This document shows, piece after piece, positions 15,030-23,420 of a stretch of 37,863 bases of DNA. Below the pieces are notes generated by a model. The model ran no database searches. It was not told the DNA's origin and saw only the letters and a program-made list of their open reading frames with translations. Source of the DNA: Planctomicrobium piriforme (GTDB lineage Bacteria; Planctomycetota; Planctomycetia; Pirellulales; UBA1268). The first letter of the stretch is position 1; each line of letters begins with the position of its first letter. The translations under genes were made by a program, and so were the position numbers. The stretch lies in assembly GCA_945871035.1 (NCBI GenBank), contig CAMBUD010000017.1, positions 1 to 37,863 of the forward strand, in the 5' to 3' direction.

Positions 15030-17613
15030 CGCCATACCACGACATGCCGATAACAGCTGCGCCGAGGACGCTGCCGGCGGCGAGCCCAAAGTTTCCGATC
15101 CAACCGGCGTAGCGACCGTGCAAGATCACTAGATAGGCAAGCAGCGACACCAAAGCCCAAACCTCTTTTGGATCCCATCCCCAAAATCGACCCCACGAGA
15201 CATCAGCCCATAATCCGCCGAGAATCGTACCGGCTGCGAGTAGCAGCACCGCGACCTGCATTGCCTTATAAATAAATCCAGCCAGAGCAGCACAGGCTTC
15301 TGGTGGGGTTTTGGCGCCCCCGGCGCTGCTCGCAACGCGGTATTTACCGAGCAGAAAATAGCCTAGTGACAAGGTTCCAAGGCCCCAAGCCAAGGCCCCT
15401 GCCGCATAGCTTGAGACGATTGTGAGCACGTGAATCGTGAGCCAGAAATTATCCCGCAGCACCGGCTGTAGTGGACTAAATTGCTTGCCAGGAATCGGGA
15501 AAAACCAAGCGATGAATGTGCCAGCAAACGCCACCGCCGTGACCACCAATCCGAAGGCCCGCCGCTCATACACTTCGGGAAGTTGTTGCCGAAGATAGCC
15601 ACCAAACCAGGACAGCGGCAGCGTGAGAGTTGAGACAATAGCCGTTAATGCTACCCGTGGCAGATACCAAACCGCCGGTAGCAGCATGCACAACCCAACG
15701 ACCCAGACCACCAGATTATTGAGATTGGGAATCGAACGATCGATATCTGTCTGCGGTAGCAAGTTGATGATCGTGCGGCCACCTGCCGCATAGGGAGCCA
15801 TGGCAAGCACCCAGATCACCAACGCAGAAATCAATAATCGTGGCCCAAGCAACAGCCAGTTGAGGCCATTCCATCCTTGGCTCGTGAGCAGAGACAGTTG
15901 CCGTCCATCCAGCGGCACTGCTTCACGAATGAATGTGTTGCCCAGTGGCAGGGGCAATGCCGTCAGCCGCCATGCATCACCCACACCACGGTGGCAGGCT
16001 GGAGCCAGAAGAAAAAATATGCCGAGCAGAGAAAGAAAAAATGGTACGTAAATAACAGTTTCATACATATTGGTAACCGGTGCCCAGCCTGTAATCGCCA
16101 CACGAAAGGCAAACGCTGCGGCCGTCCATCCCAGCTCGGCAATGAGCAGGGCCGACGCCAACCAAAACATCGGCCCGCGCGCTTTTCCAAAGGCCAACGC
16201 AAATGCTCCCAGCGCCAGAAAACTTAAGACCCACGACCATTTAAAAGGATCGTTGAGGTTGTAGGCGACCTCGAGTTGAGTGCTTCCCGCCGCCGGATAG
16301 GCCGTGTATCGCAACAGATGGGCATCGGCCCGTTCGACGGGCAGTGTCTGCCGCAGGGGCTCGGCTGTTTCGCCAAGCGTGCGCAGTGCCAAGGCGAATG
16401 AGTTGGCGGCCAGCAGCATTGCGGCGTTGCGGTCAAAACTTTCTCTCGGAGCGGTTAAGGGAGTGCAGATTGCAGCCGACAGCCCTAAAAAAGACTCCCG
16501 GACAGCCTGAATCTGTGCACTGGGATAGCCAATCAGGATCGCCTCTGGAGCGTCAAGCAAGGTTGACAGCGCCAGCCAAGGTGGCATGTCTTCCTCAGCG
16601 CTGCGTTCGGTTTCAAGGGCCTCGGCATGAAATGCCGGCACAACGAGCAATCCGCCTCCATTGTCGTAGAGCGATTCGGCCAGCACCGTGAGTCGGTCAG
16701 AAAAACGGCGCAGGCTTCTCCGAACCGCCGCGCTTTCATTTACGGCAGAGGCATCCACGGCCTTGAGCGATTCCCGTGTCTGTTGGACTTTTTGTAAGGC
16801 ACTCTCAGTCGAGAAATGCGTTGATTGACCGAGCGATTCAGCCAGCGCCACCAGTGCCGCATCGACGGCTGTTAGTTGGTTGCTGGGATTGGCAATGCGT
16901 TCCCCGGGAGCCAGTTGCAATCGCACCTGTTTCCAAGAGGCAGCCAAGCGATCAAAGAGTTCGAGAAAGCGGGAGCGGCCCACTTGATCGGCAGTGGCGC
17001 GGAATGTGAGTTGCCGCCAACCGGCAAAAGCCTGCCAGAGTTGATCGATCTTGGCATCAACTCCTTCTAATTGAAATGGGCGACCCGCTTGGCGAGCCTC
17101 GCGCCGGCGTTCATCGATATCAATGAGCCTTTTCCGCAACGGCTCGCTGTCTATTACATCAGCAGGCGCGGCATATTTTAAGCGACGCCGGCCAGCGGTT
17201 GACTCTTCGAAGATCGGCAATTCAAGGAGCTTTCGGAGTTCCTCGTGTTCGGCAATCAAAAACGGCACCTCCTGCCATGCCTCAGGACGAACCAACCAGT
17301 CGAGCAGGAGTTCATCAGCATGCCACTGCACAACAGTTGCTGCCGACTCGGACGAGACGCTAGCGGGCATGAGGAGCTTGGGTGCATGCGTGTGACAAAT
17401 CGCTTCCACGCGTCGGCGGGCAAAAGTATCCAGCGGCATCACGCGACCATCTTCGAGGATGGGAATCTCACGCCACGCCGCTAGGCTCTGCTCAGTGCTG
17501 CCCACAGAAAGTTTCTGTTGCTCCGATGCATGGGCATCGGCTGACGCCAGCAGCAGCCCCGACAGGCAAGCTGCACAGGCTGCAATGCAAAGGAGACACA
17601 AGTTTCGAGACAT
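14887..17613 (-). CDS. ccsA: Cytochrome c biogenesis protein CcsA (system II) with long N-terminal domain
   Basis: CcsA works with ResB to carry haem across the membrane and attach it to apocytochrome c. I chose ATG 17613 because GGAGG lies 6 nt upstream and a signal peptide begins there; an ATG 42 bp further up would overlap resB. The protein has 908 residues: a signal peptide, about 430 residues of exported sequence (opening with a WREIPILEDGR..PLDTFARR motif), then about ten membrane helices. The haem-handling signature WGRFWGWDPKEVWAL and conserved histidines (TIHVLTIVSSY, LHGRYAGW) are clear. Typical CcsA proteins have 300-400 residues, so the N-terminal half is an addition; its role is unknown. 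It starts 19 bp after resB and overlaps comEC by 143 bp at its 3' end. Confidence 0.93.
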   Translation of the reverse strand: MSRNLCLLCIAACAACLSGLLLASADAHASEQQKLSVGSTEQSLAAWREIPILEDGRVMPLDTFARRRVEAICHTHAPKLLMPASVSSESAATVVQWHADELLLDWLVRPEAWQEVPFLIAEHEELRKLLELPIFEESTAGRRRLKYAAPADVIDSEPLRKRLIDIDERRREARQAGRPFQLEGVDAKIDQLWQAFAGWRQLTFRATADQVGRSRFLELFDRLAASWKQVRLQLAPGERIANPSNQLTAVDAALVALAESLGQSTHFSTESALQKVQQTRESLKAVDASAVNESAAVRRSLRRFSDRLTVLAESLYDNGGGLLVVPAFHAEALETERSAEEDMPPWLALSTLLDAPEAILIGYPSAQIQAVRESFLGLSAAICTPLTAPRESFDRNAAMLLAANSFALALRTLGETAEPLRQTLPVERADAHLLRYTAYPAAGSTQLEVAYNLNDPFKWSWVLSFLALGAFALAFGKARGPMFWLASALLIAELGWTAAAFAFRVAITGWAPVTNMYETVIYVPFFLSLLGIFFLLAPACHRGVGDAWRLTALPLPLGNTFIREAVPLDGRQLSLLTSQGWNGLNWLLLGPRLLISALVIWVLAMAPYAAGGRTIINLLPQTDIDRSIPNLNNLVVWVVGLCMLLPAVWYLPRVALTAIVSTLTLPLSWFGGYLRQQLPEVYERRAFGLVVTAVAFAGTFIAWFFPIPGKQFSPLQPVLRDNFWLTIHVLTIVSSYAAGALAWGLGTLSLGYFLLGKYRVASSAGGAKTPPEACAALAGFIYKAMQVAVLLLAAGTILGGLWADVSWGRFWGWDPKEVWALVSLLAYLVILHGRYAGWIGNFGLAAGSVLGAAVIGMSWYGVNFLLGAGLHSYGFGKGGQTEFFAFLVANFLLLAAAAWRWKRETATG

Positions 17614-17632
17614 CGTTCGCCTCCGGTTCAAG

Positions 17633-19804
17633 TCATCGAGTCTGGGATAACGCATTGGGTGTTTGGATCAGGCGTCGCAAATCGGCCGAAGTTGACACTT
17701 CGATAGAATGGCTCTGTGCCATGCTCGACGCGCCGAGCTGTTTTTTGCGCGGGCCGAAGAAATAGGCCCGCATGTAGAACATTGTAAAGATACCGGCCAC
17801 GATGAGCCCACAACCAGCATATTTTACGCCCCGCCCTGGATCGTAGTTGACCGTGAGGACTGAGGCCTCGAGTTTTTCTGGTCGCTCCTGACGATCCTTA
17901 GTGAATCGTTCATAGAGCTCATCACCGGGAAGCCAGGGGCCCATGAAGCTCTCTTGAAAAAGTCGGTACGAACGTCCCGTCAGAGGATCAGAAAAATCGA
18001 CTGGGGCATTCATGGTGATTGTTACAGGGTGATTCACTAATGACTTGCCGTTTGATGACACGAACTCCACAAGGCTGGAGAAATGCGATGCTTGACTCGT
18101 GCCTGGGTCGAGGCGGCGTTCAAAATTCTCGAGCTTTACGTCGAAGCCGATGTCGATGGCATCTGGCAGCAGATTGATCGTAACGCTCCGAGAGAGTCCT
18201 TCAACGGTGTGCTGCTCGGCCGGGCCAGCCGGCTCATCGATGGGCGCAATGGGGATGCCCGCCAGCCAGAACTCCTCCGATTTTCCATCGACAGTGAGCC
18301 GCACTTTCGCGGCCCGACGCTTGGCGGAAGCTGCTTTGTCTTTATCAAATGGCAGCGGCAGGGTTGCGAGTTCGAGTTTGTCGGCTGGCAGAAAGCGATC
18401 CACTCGCAATTCCAGCTTTGCCCGAGGCATCGCGAACGCTGGCACGGGAGAGCCATCCGTGGGCAGCAGACCGCTCTGGGCATTTGGCGCTTGCCAGCGG
18501 CGGTAAAGCAACGCATGGGACGGATCGGGAGTGAGCAGCGGTTTTTTGGCTCGATCTGCCGGCGGTTTTAGGCTACCGGGGGCTTGCACGATGTCTATTC
18601 GACTGCGCGATTTTCCCTGCATGCGTTCTGCGGAGTCGGCAGCTGCATGCTCGACCCAGAGCGTGCCATACACGCCGGCCCGCGGTGCGTGGATCGTCAC
18701 TTCGGGGAGATCTGCGAGCACCACCATTTCCTCATCCCGACCCTCTTGGCCTCGGCGCACAGAAAGCCGCACGGCGGAAAGATTGGCTTGAAAATCGGTC
18801 ACCGCAATGAAGATGTCGGTGCCCGGAATAGCAAATCGCTCTTTGCCAATCAGATCGTCCAGAAGAAACCGGTGCGCTTGTTCAGAAGCTACAAGGACAA
18901 GCTGTCCCTTTTCACCGTATCCAAGGGCTGGATCGGGCGTGCCCGCCAAAAAAGAAGCTCCTTCGGCCTGCGAAGAAATTTTCCAAAACACCACCGTGCC
19001 GCCGCCAACACTCGCCCGATGACGCATCTGCGTCGCCCGCAAGGGATCCGGTTGCCAGCTCAGTTCGACGGGCATCCACATGCCGCGTTCACCTGTCCCG
19101 GCAAAGGTATCGCTTCCGAGGCGCAGCTTGACGCTGGGCGCCAATGCCGCCGTCGAATCGGCGTAAAAATCGAGAATCTCTAGTTTGATGCCGTCGGCAG
19201 CAAAGAGCAGGCCGCTGTCGCGAGGCACTAGTCCCCACGGAAACCAATATCGGTGGTTGATCTGTTGCGATGCCGGCAGGCTATTGCGTGCGGGCTGATG
19301 GCCATATTCCATCCAGTTAAACGGCCCAGATCGAAACAGGATTGGCCCAACTTCCGTCCGGCTTTGTGTGCGGCCAGCGAGCAGGCCCTTGGGCTCGACT
19401 CGCAGTGTAAAGTGTTGCGAATCTTCGTAGGCTTTACCCCCCTGCTCTCCCTCCAGCAGTGGAATCTGTGCGTCCACTCCACCCCGCTGCGACAGCAAGC
19501 AGCCCGTCAGGAGCACCAGTAGGCCGATGTGTGTGATCACAAATCCTGTCTGATGCTTTTTCCAAGGGTAGCGAATGGCCGCCGCGCAGAAGATGCTGAC
19601 GGCCAGCAACGCATTGAGAAGCGTAAACCACCAAGTGTTCCAAATACCAAACTTCACAGCCTCCGTGCCGTAGGCGCTTTCCACGAAGGTTCCGAGTCCG
19701 AGCACGATCGCCAATAGTGCAATCAGCACCACGGCAAATTTCAGCGAGGCCAGAAATCTGTAGATGCTCAGTGCGGCTTGCACTGGGTTGGATTGAGACG
19801 TCAT
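17633..19804 (-). CDS. resB: Cytochrome c biogenesis protein ResB (Ccs1)
   Basis: ResB is the partner of CcsA in system II cytochrome c maturation and holds apocytochrome and haem on the outer face of the membrane. The protein of about 723 residues begins with a short cytoplasmic stretch, then hydrophobic helices (LKFAVVLIALLAIVLGLGTFVES is the family opening), a large exported domain rich in beta strands, and a last helix near the C-terminus followed by a conserved YDPGRG.KY segment just before it. ATG 19804 starts right before the conserved region; ATG 19825 adds seven residues. Neither has a clear ribosome-binding site. It is the first gene of a two-gene operon with ccsA. Confidence 0.9.
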   Translation of the reverse strand: MTSQSNPVQAALSIYRFLASLKFAVVLIALLAIVLGLGTFVESAYGTEAVKFGIWNTWWFTLLNALLAVSIFCAAAIRYPWKKHQTGFVITHIGLLVLLTGCLLSQRGGVDAQIPLLEGEQGGKAYEDSQHFTLRVEPKGLLAGRTQSRTEVGPILFRSGPFNWMEYGHQPARNSLPASQQINHRYWFPWGLVPRDSGLLFAADGIKLEILDFYADSTAALAPSVKLRLGSDTFAGTGERGMWMPVELSWQPDPLRATQMRHRASVGGGTVVFWKISSQAEGASFLAGTPDPALGYGEKGQLVLVASEQAHRFLLDDLIGKERFAIPGTDIFIAVTDFQANLSAVRLSVRRGQEGRDEEMVVLADLPEVTIHAPRAGVYGTLWVEHAAADSAERMQGKSRSRIDIVQAPGSLKPPADRAKKPLLTPDPSHALLYRRWQAPNAQSGLLPTDGSPVPAFAMPRAKLELRVDRFLPADKLELATLPLPFDKDKAASAKRRAAKVRLTVDGKSEEFWLAGIPIAPIDEPAGPAEQHTVEGLSRSVTINLLPDAIDIGFDVKLENFERRLDPGTSQASHFSSLVEFVSSNGKSLVNHPVTITMNAPVDFSDPLTGRSYRLFQESFMGPWLPGDELYERFTKDRQERPEKLEASVLTVNYDPGRGVKYAGCGLIVAGIFTMFYMRAYFFGPRKKQLGASSMAQSHSIEVSTSADLRRLIQTPNALSQTR

Positions 19805-19825
19805 AACGAGCCGGCGAGTTGGCAT

Positions 19826-20037
19826 CGGTAAAATAAAAAAGATTTTGGGGCGGTGTCCATCAACAGGTTGGGCCGCCAGCCACTGCGCTTACGATCGGAC
19901 CACAGGCTCACCATTCTAGCAGATCAGTATAGCGCAAAGGCTGGTCAAGCCGAGGGCCTAGCCTCACGCAGTGCAGTTTATGAGGGCCTCTTTTGCCGCC
20001 AAAGCCGACGCGCAACGCCGAAGCACAGTCATTCATT
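19826..20037. other. Intergenic stretch upstream of resB
   Basis: About 210 bp, with no gene on either strand. On the minus strand TATACT and TAGAAT, two -10-like boxes, lie near 19912-19935, but no -35 is at a good distance. It should hold the resB-ccsA promoter. Confidence 0.35.
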
Positions 20038-21285
20038 TTACAACCAACCAAATGCCTCAGCCATGGCATTGAGTAAGGGGTTGGCAAGGGTAACCCCCAC
20101 GGGGCTTCCGGTTGTGCGCACCAGATCGTAGGCAACAAAACCACAGGCCAAGAGCGTCATGCAGCAGCAGACGAGACCAAGAATCTGCCACACACTAAAA
20201 GTCATTTCTGTGTTCGGAGTTACAAAGTCTCCACCATCAAAACCGGCTAGACTGCCGGAAACGGCACTGTCGTCAGAAAAACTCGAACCATCGCCTTCGC
20301 CTACCTGACCAAAAAAGCTTGAATCACCAGATTCTGAATCGGTGGCAATCACTACCGATGCGCTTTCGTCATCCCCGCCGAGCCCTCCGAGTTCAAATTC
20401 ATCTCCCCCCAAGACCGTGGCACCTTCCACAGGCGCCGCATCGTCATCGATTTCCCCGAGATCGACGCCCGAGCTCATTGCGCCGCCATCAAAGGGATCG
20501 TCTTCAAGAGAAAGCCCTTGGTCGAGAACGTCAGAAACGGCTGCTCCTAATCGGGTTGCATCGGAGATGCCGGATAGCCCAAGACCCGAGCCGATCACGA
20601 GCGAGCTTGCAGAGTTCCCTTGGCCCGCAATGACCGACTGGGCATCAGAAAAATCAACGGTCAATGCGCTGCCGTTGCCGATCGATGAGGATGAAGCCTT
20701 ATCACCGAATGAACGCTTCGCTAGCGATGGTGACGACGCACCAACGATTGACTCAAGCAACAGTTCATCGTTGTCGTCGCCAGCGCCGACAATCGAATCG
20801 TTCAAAATAACATCGGCTGCTGAAGCGCCAGAAACTCCTGAAACCGAAGGCATCGAGAGGCCCGAGGCCTGGCTCATACCGACAACGCTACCGTCAACGG
20901 TTGCATCTTTACGCACGATTGTTTGTGAGGCAGATTGCCCAGCAGGCGGGTCGCCGAAGAAGATCGAATCACCGCCGTCGATGGGATCCCCGAGCAGATT
21001 GTCGTTGAGTTCATCGTCCGCGAGATTGTGACCGATGGGAGCGTTGGTAATTGGATCGACGGGAGTTCGTGTCTGGGTCGGTTCAAAATCGAGTGAGAGA
21101 TCTCCCGACAGGGAACTGCTGTCGGGATTTTGAACGAGGCGATCGACGTCCTCTACTTTGAATTTTACCACTGTGCCGTCGCGCATCGGAAAGAGCTTTT
21201 TGCGATCGACAAGGCGGTTGACCTCTTCGACGCTGACGCCTAATTGACGAGCAGTTTCTTCAGCATTCAGGAATTTTCCAGCCAT
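20038..21285 (-). CDS. Excisionase-type HTH protein with acidic linker and C-terminal membrane helix
   Basis: A 415-residue protein. Residues 1-52 are a MerR/excisionase-like winged helix-turn-helix (FLNAEETARQLGVSVEEVNRLV, then a wing and a VEDVDRLV helix). Residues about 55-355 are low-complexity, rich in Asp, Ser and Gly, with recurring D-S-I/V-G-D/A motifs. A single membrane helix (about 365-387) and a short tail end the protein, so the DNA-binding-like head would face the cytoplasm. Such HTH heads in planctomycetes may bind proteins rather than DNA. Target and role are unknown. No clear promoter or Shine-Dalgarno is visible upstream. The gene lies head-out toward the resB operon on the same strand, 234 bp away. 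Confidence 0.7.
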   Translation of the reverse strand: MAGKFLNAEETARQLGVSVEEVNRLVDRKKLFPMRDGTVVKFKVEDVDRLVQNPDSSSLSGDLSLDFEPTQTRTPVDPITNAPIGHNLADDELNDNLLGDPIDGGDSIFFGDPPAGQSASQTIVRKDATVDGSVVGMSQASGLSMPSVSGVSGASAADVILNDSIVGAGDDNDELLLESIVGASSPSLAKRSFGDKASSSSIGNGSALTVDFSDAQSVIAGQGNSASSLVIGSGLGLSGISDATRLGAAVSDVLDQGLSLEDDPFDGGAMSSGVDLGEIDDDAAPVEGATVLGGDEFELGGLGGDDESASVVIATDSESGDSSFFGQVGEGDGSSFSDDSAVSGSLAGFDGGDFVTPNTEMTFSVWQILGLVCCCMTLLACGFVAYDLVRTTGSPVGVTLANPLLNAMAEAFGWL

Positions 21286-21410
21286 AAAAATCTACGCCTG
21301 ACGAGGAACGGGCGGCATCTAGTTTTATAGTTCGACAATCGGCTCAGAAAATTGTACGCACAAAAGCTACAGAGGGCGCAGACGGAATCGTCGGCAGAGA
21401 CGTTCCGCCG

Positions 21411-21830
21411 CTACTTCTGCCCCTCCCCTAAATCAGGAACTGGAGCAGCACGACTGGTCTCCAACATCTTCTTCAGGGCGGCAGGCTTTGGATCTTGGGT
21501 ATTAAAGTCGCCCACCAAAAGATCCCAGGTCAAAGCCCGAGCACTTTTGAGCGTGAGTACCCCGGTGGCCACATCTACGTGGTAAATCGCTGCATTTTTT
21601 GAATGCGTGTCGATCACGATCAGCAGTTGTCGGTTTGCATCGATGGCGGTGGCGGAGATCCACAATGGGCCGGCAGGCGTTGTGTCTGCAACTTTTGCCG
21701 GATGCTGTGCCGCCAGTTGGCCGGCAGAAAGAAATCCACCGCACGACACGCTCAGTGCCAGCCACACCGCGAGTCGTCGACTCGACGCAAAACCGTTCAA
21801 ACCCTGCCAAAACAACAAAATAGGCCGCAT
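21411..21830 (-). CDS. Small exported conserved protein of unknown function
   Basis: A 139-residue protein. I chose ATG 21830 because GGAG lies 8 nt upstream and a signal peptide follows (hydrophobic core, then AGQLAAQ cleavage-like site); the open frame extends upstream without a signal. The mature part has a pattern of short strands (LWISATAIDANRQLLIVIDTH, then a YHVDVATGVLTLKSAR segment) that resembles a beta-propeller blade or a small all-beta domain found in planctomycete exported proteins. It is divergent from the ExbB-like operon, 283 bp away, and could be linked to it. I do not recognise a function. Confidence 0.6.
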   Translation of the reverse strand: MRPILLFWQGLNGFASSRRLAVWLALSVSCGGFLSAGQLAAQHPAKVADTTPAGPLWISATAIDANRQLLIVIDTHSKNAAIYHVDVATGVLTLKSARALTWDLLVGDFNTQDPKPAALKKMLETSRAAPVPDLGEGQK

Positions 21831-21992
21831 GCATTCCGCTCCAGAAGGATCCGACGGGATCCGAATCACACAACAGTCCCCATCAGACAATACAGCAGGC
21901 GGATTGGTCAAACCCACGCCCCTGTTTCGCTCTGCGTCTTTGTCCAGATTGCCCAGCCTCGCGCAGGGTGAGCGCATTGCCCTGCCGTTTTG

Positions 21993-22015
21993 TTGATTCG
22001 AATGTTTCGATTCAA
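21993..22015. promoter_or_regulatory. Inverted repeat upstream of the ExbB-like operon
   Basis: TTGATTCGAA (21993-22002) and TTCGATTCAA (22006-22015) pair at 9 of 10 positions with a 3-bp spacer. The element lies between the divergent exported-protein gene and the ExbB-like operon and is the size of a dimeric-repressor site. Confidence 0.35.
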
Positions 22016-22112
22016 TCGGTCAGGCAAATACTTCCGATGGTATGTGTTGTGACGGTGCACGAATTGTGCCCGGCTAAAGAACAGACTGGTTTTGCTTTTG
22101 GAGGTACCACGC

Positions 22113-23420
22113 GTGTCAAAGGTCAATGCTTTTTCAGCCATTTTGATCCGTTCGCCGCTCCTGTGGGGCAGCGCCACCTCCTTCTGTTTTTTCGCGTTGA
22201 TTCACGGTGGCATTATCAGTGACGCCAATGTGTTGCGTTATCTGGCTGGGCATTGGGTCGAGTATGTGGAAGTGATCATGTTTTGCGTGGGGTTTTCCTC
22301 ACTTTTCATCAAGTTACTTTCGGTCTTCAATCAACGGCAACACCTCAGCGATGATCTGATCGAGCCGATTCCAGAGGGCGGGCAGAATCCGATCGACGCC
22401 CAAAAGCTCATGGAATCGCTGCCCCAGTCAGCCAATGAAAGCGTGAACGAGTCCTGTCTCGTTCGTCGACTTCGCGAGTCGCTCGATCTTGTGCTACGCA
22501 CTGGCACAGCCGACAAGCTCGATGATCATCTCAAATATCTGGCCGACCTCGATGCGGCTCGGGCCGCACAGAGCTATGGACTGGTGCGGTTTGTCATCTG
22601 GGCCATTCCAATCATGGGCTTTCTCGGCACAGTCATCGGCATCACCGTCGCGATCGCCAGCCTTTCGCCGACCCAATTGGACAATATCTCAGGGGTTGTG
22701 GCCGGCCTCGGTACGGCGTTTGACACCACTGCCACGGCTTTGGCCCTATCGATGGTACTCATGTTTATGCAGTTCATAATTGATCGTTACGAACAGTCGC
22801 TGCTGGAAATTGTCGATGCTGTGGCATGGGTCGCTTTGGCGGGTCGCTTTCAGTCGCTGTCCACCGGTGATGGCACGGCCTTGGCCGTGGCTCGCTTGGG
22901 CGATGCGGTCGGTCGCAGTTCTGCAAAACTGCTAGAAGCACAGGAACAATCGTGGCGGGCTCTGGAACATTCGGCTGCAGGAAACATCGAGCTTGTGCTG
23001 ACTGGAGCGGGCAACAAACTGCGTGAATCTTTGACGGAATCACTCGACACGACCTTGGGCAAGTGGACCGAATCGCTTGTGAAGGCACACGCCCATCTGA
23101 CGTCGCAGCGTGAAGACCGCTGGGCCATGGCCGCCGAATCAATGGCCGCCGCCATGCGCAGTTTCGAGGAGCACCAAAAAACGCTTGTCGGTCAGACAGA
23201 ACTGCTCGAGAAGGTGGTCGATGCCACCCGAGATGTAGCGGCACTCGAACGTGTTCTCGATTCCAACCTTGCCGCTCTAACGGCCACTGGTCGCTTCGAC
23301 GAAACGCTCCTCACCCTGTCTGCTGCTGTTCAGTTGCTGGCCGCTAGGGCTGGCGACACGTCGGCTGATTCGCGACACGTCAGCCTGCACGCATCCCATC
23401 GCACCGGAAAGGTCGCATGA
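22113..23420 (+). CDS. MotA/TolQ/ExbB-type proton channel protein
   Basis: A 435-residue protein. I chose GTG 22113 because GGAGG (22100-22104) lies 8 nt upstream. Four membrane helices are expected near residues 15-35, 50-72, 157-180 and 203-225. The last two, with the loop IPIMGFLGTVIG and a GLGTAF..TATALALS helix, match the MotA/TolQ/ExbB family, which forms the proton-conducting stator around ExbD/TolR/MotB-type partners. The C-terminal 200 residues are helical and cytoplasmic, longer than in TolQ or ExbB. The stop overlaps the next start as ATGA. The order with two partner genes points to a proton-driven envelope machine. It lacks Ton, Tol-Pal and flagellar neighbours, so the energised process is unknown. 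Confidence 0.85.
   Translation: MSKVNAFSAILIRSPLLWGSATSFCFFALIHGGIISDANVLRYLAGHWVEYVEVIMFCVGFSSLFIKLLSVFNQRQHLSDDLIEPIPEGGQNPIDAQKLMESLPQSANESVNESCLVRRLRESLDLVLRTGTADKLDDHLKYLADLDAARAAQSYGLVRFVIWAIPIMGFLGTVIGITVAIASLSPTQLDNISGVVAGLGTAFDTTATALALSMVLMFMQFIIDRYEQSLLEIVDAVAWVALAGRFQSLSTGDGTALAVARLGDAVGRSSAKLLEAQEQSWRALEHSAAGNIELVLTGAGNKLRESLTESLDTTLGKWTESLVKAHAHLTSQREDRWAMAAESMAAAMRSFEEHQKTLVGQTELLEKVVDATRDVAALERVLDSNLAALTATGRFDETLLTLSAAVQLLAARAGDTSADSRHVSLHASHRTGKVA

Noticed and set aside
20342..21031. A 229-codon plus-strand open frame rich in Ser and Pro
   Set aside because: It is the antisense of the low-complexity Asp/Ser linker of the HTH-membrane protein, with biased composition and no start signal.
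21603..21996. Plus-strand frames opposite the small exported protein
   Set aside because: The minus-strand gene has a ribosome-binding site and signal peptide; the plus frames have neither.
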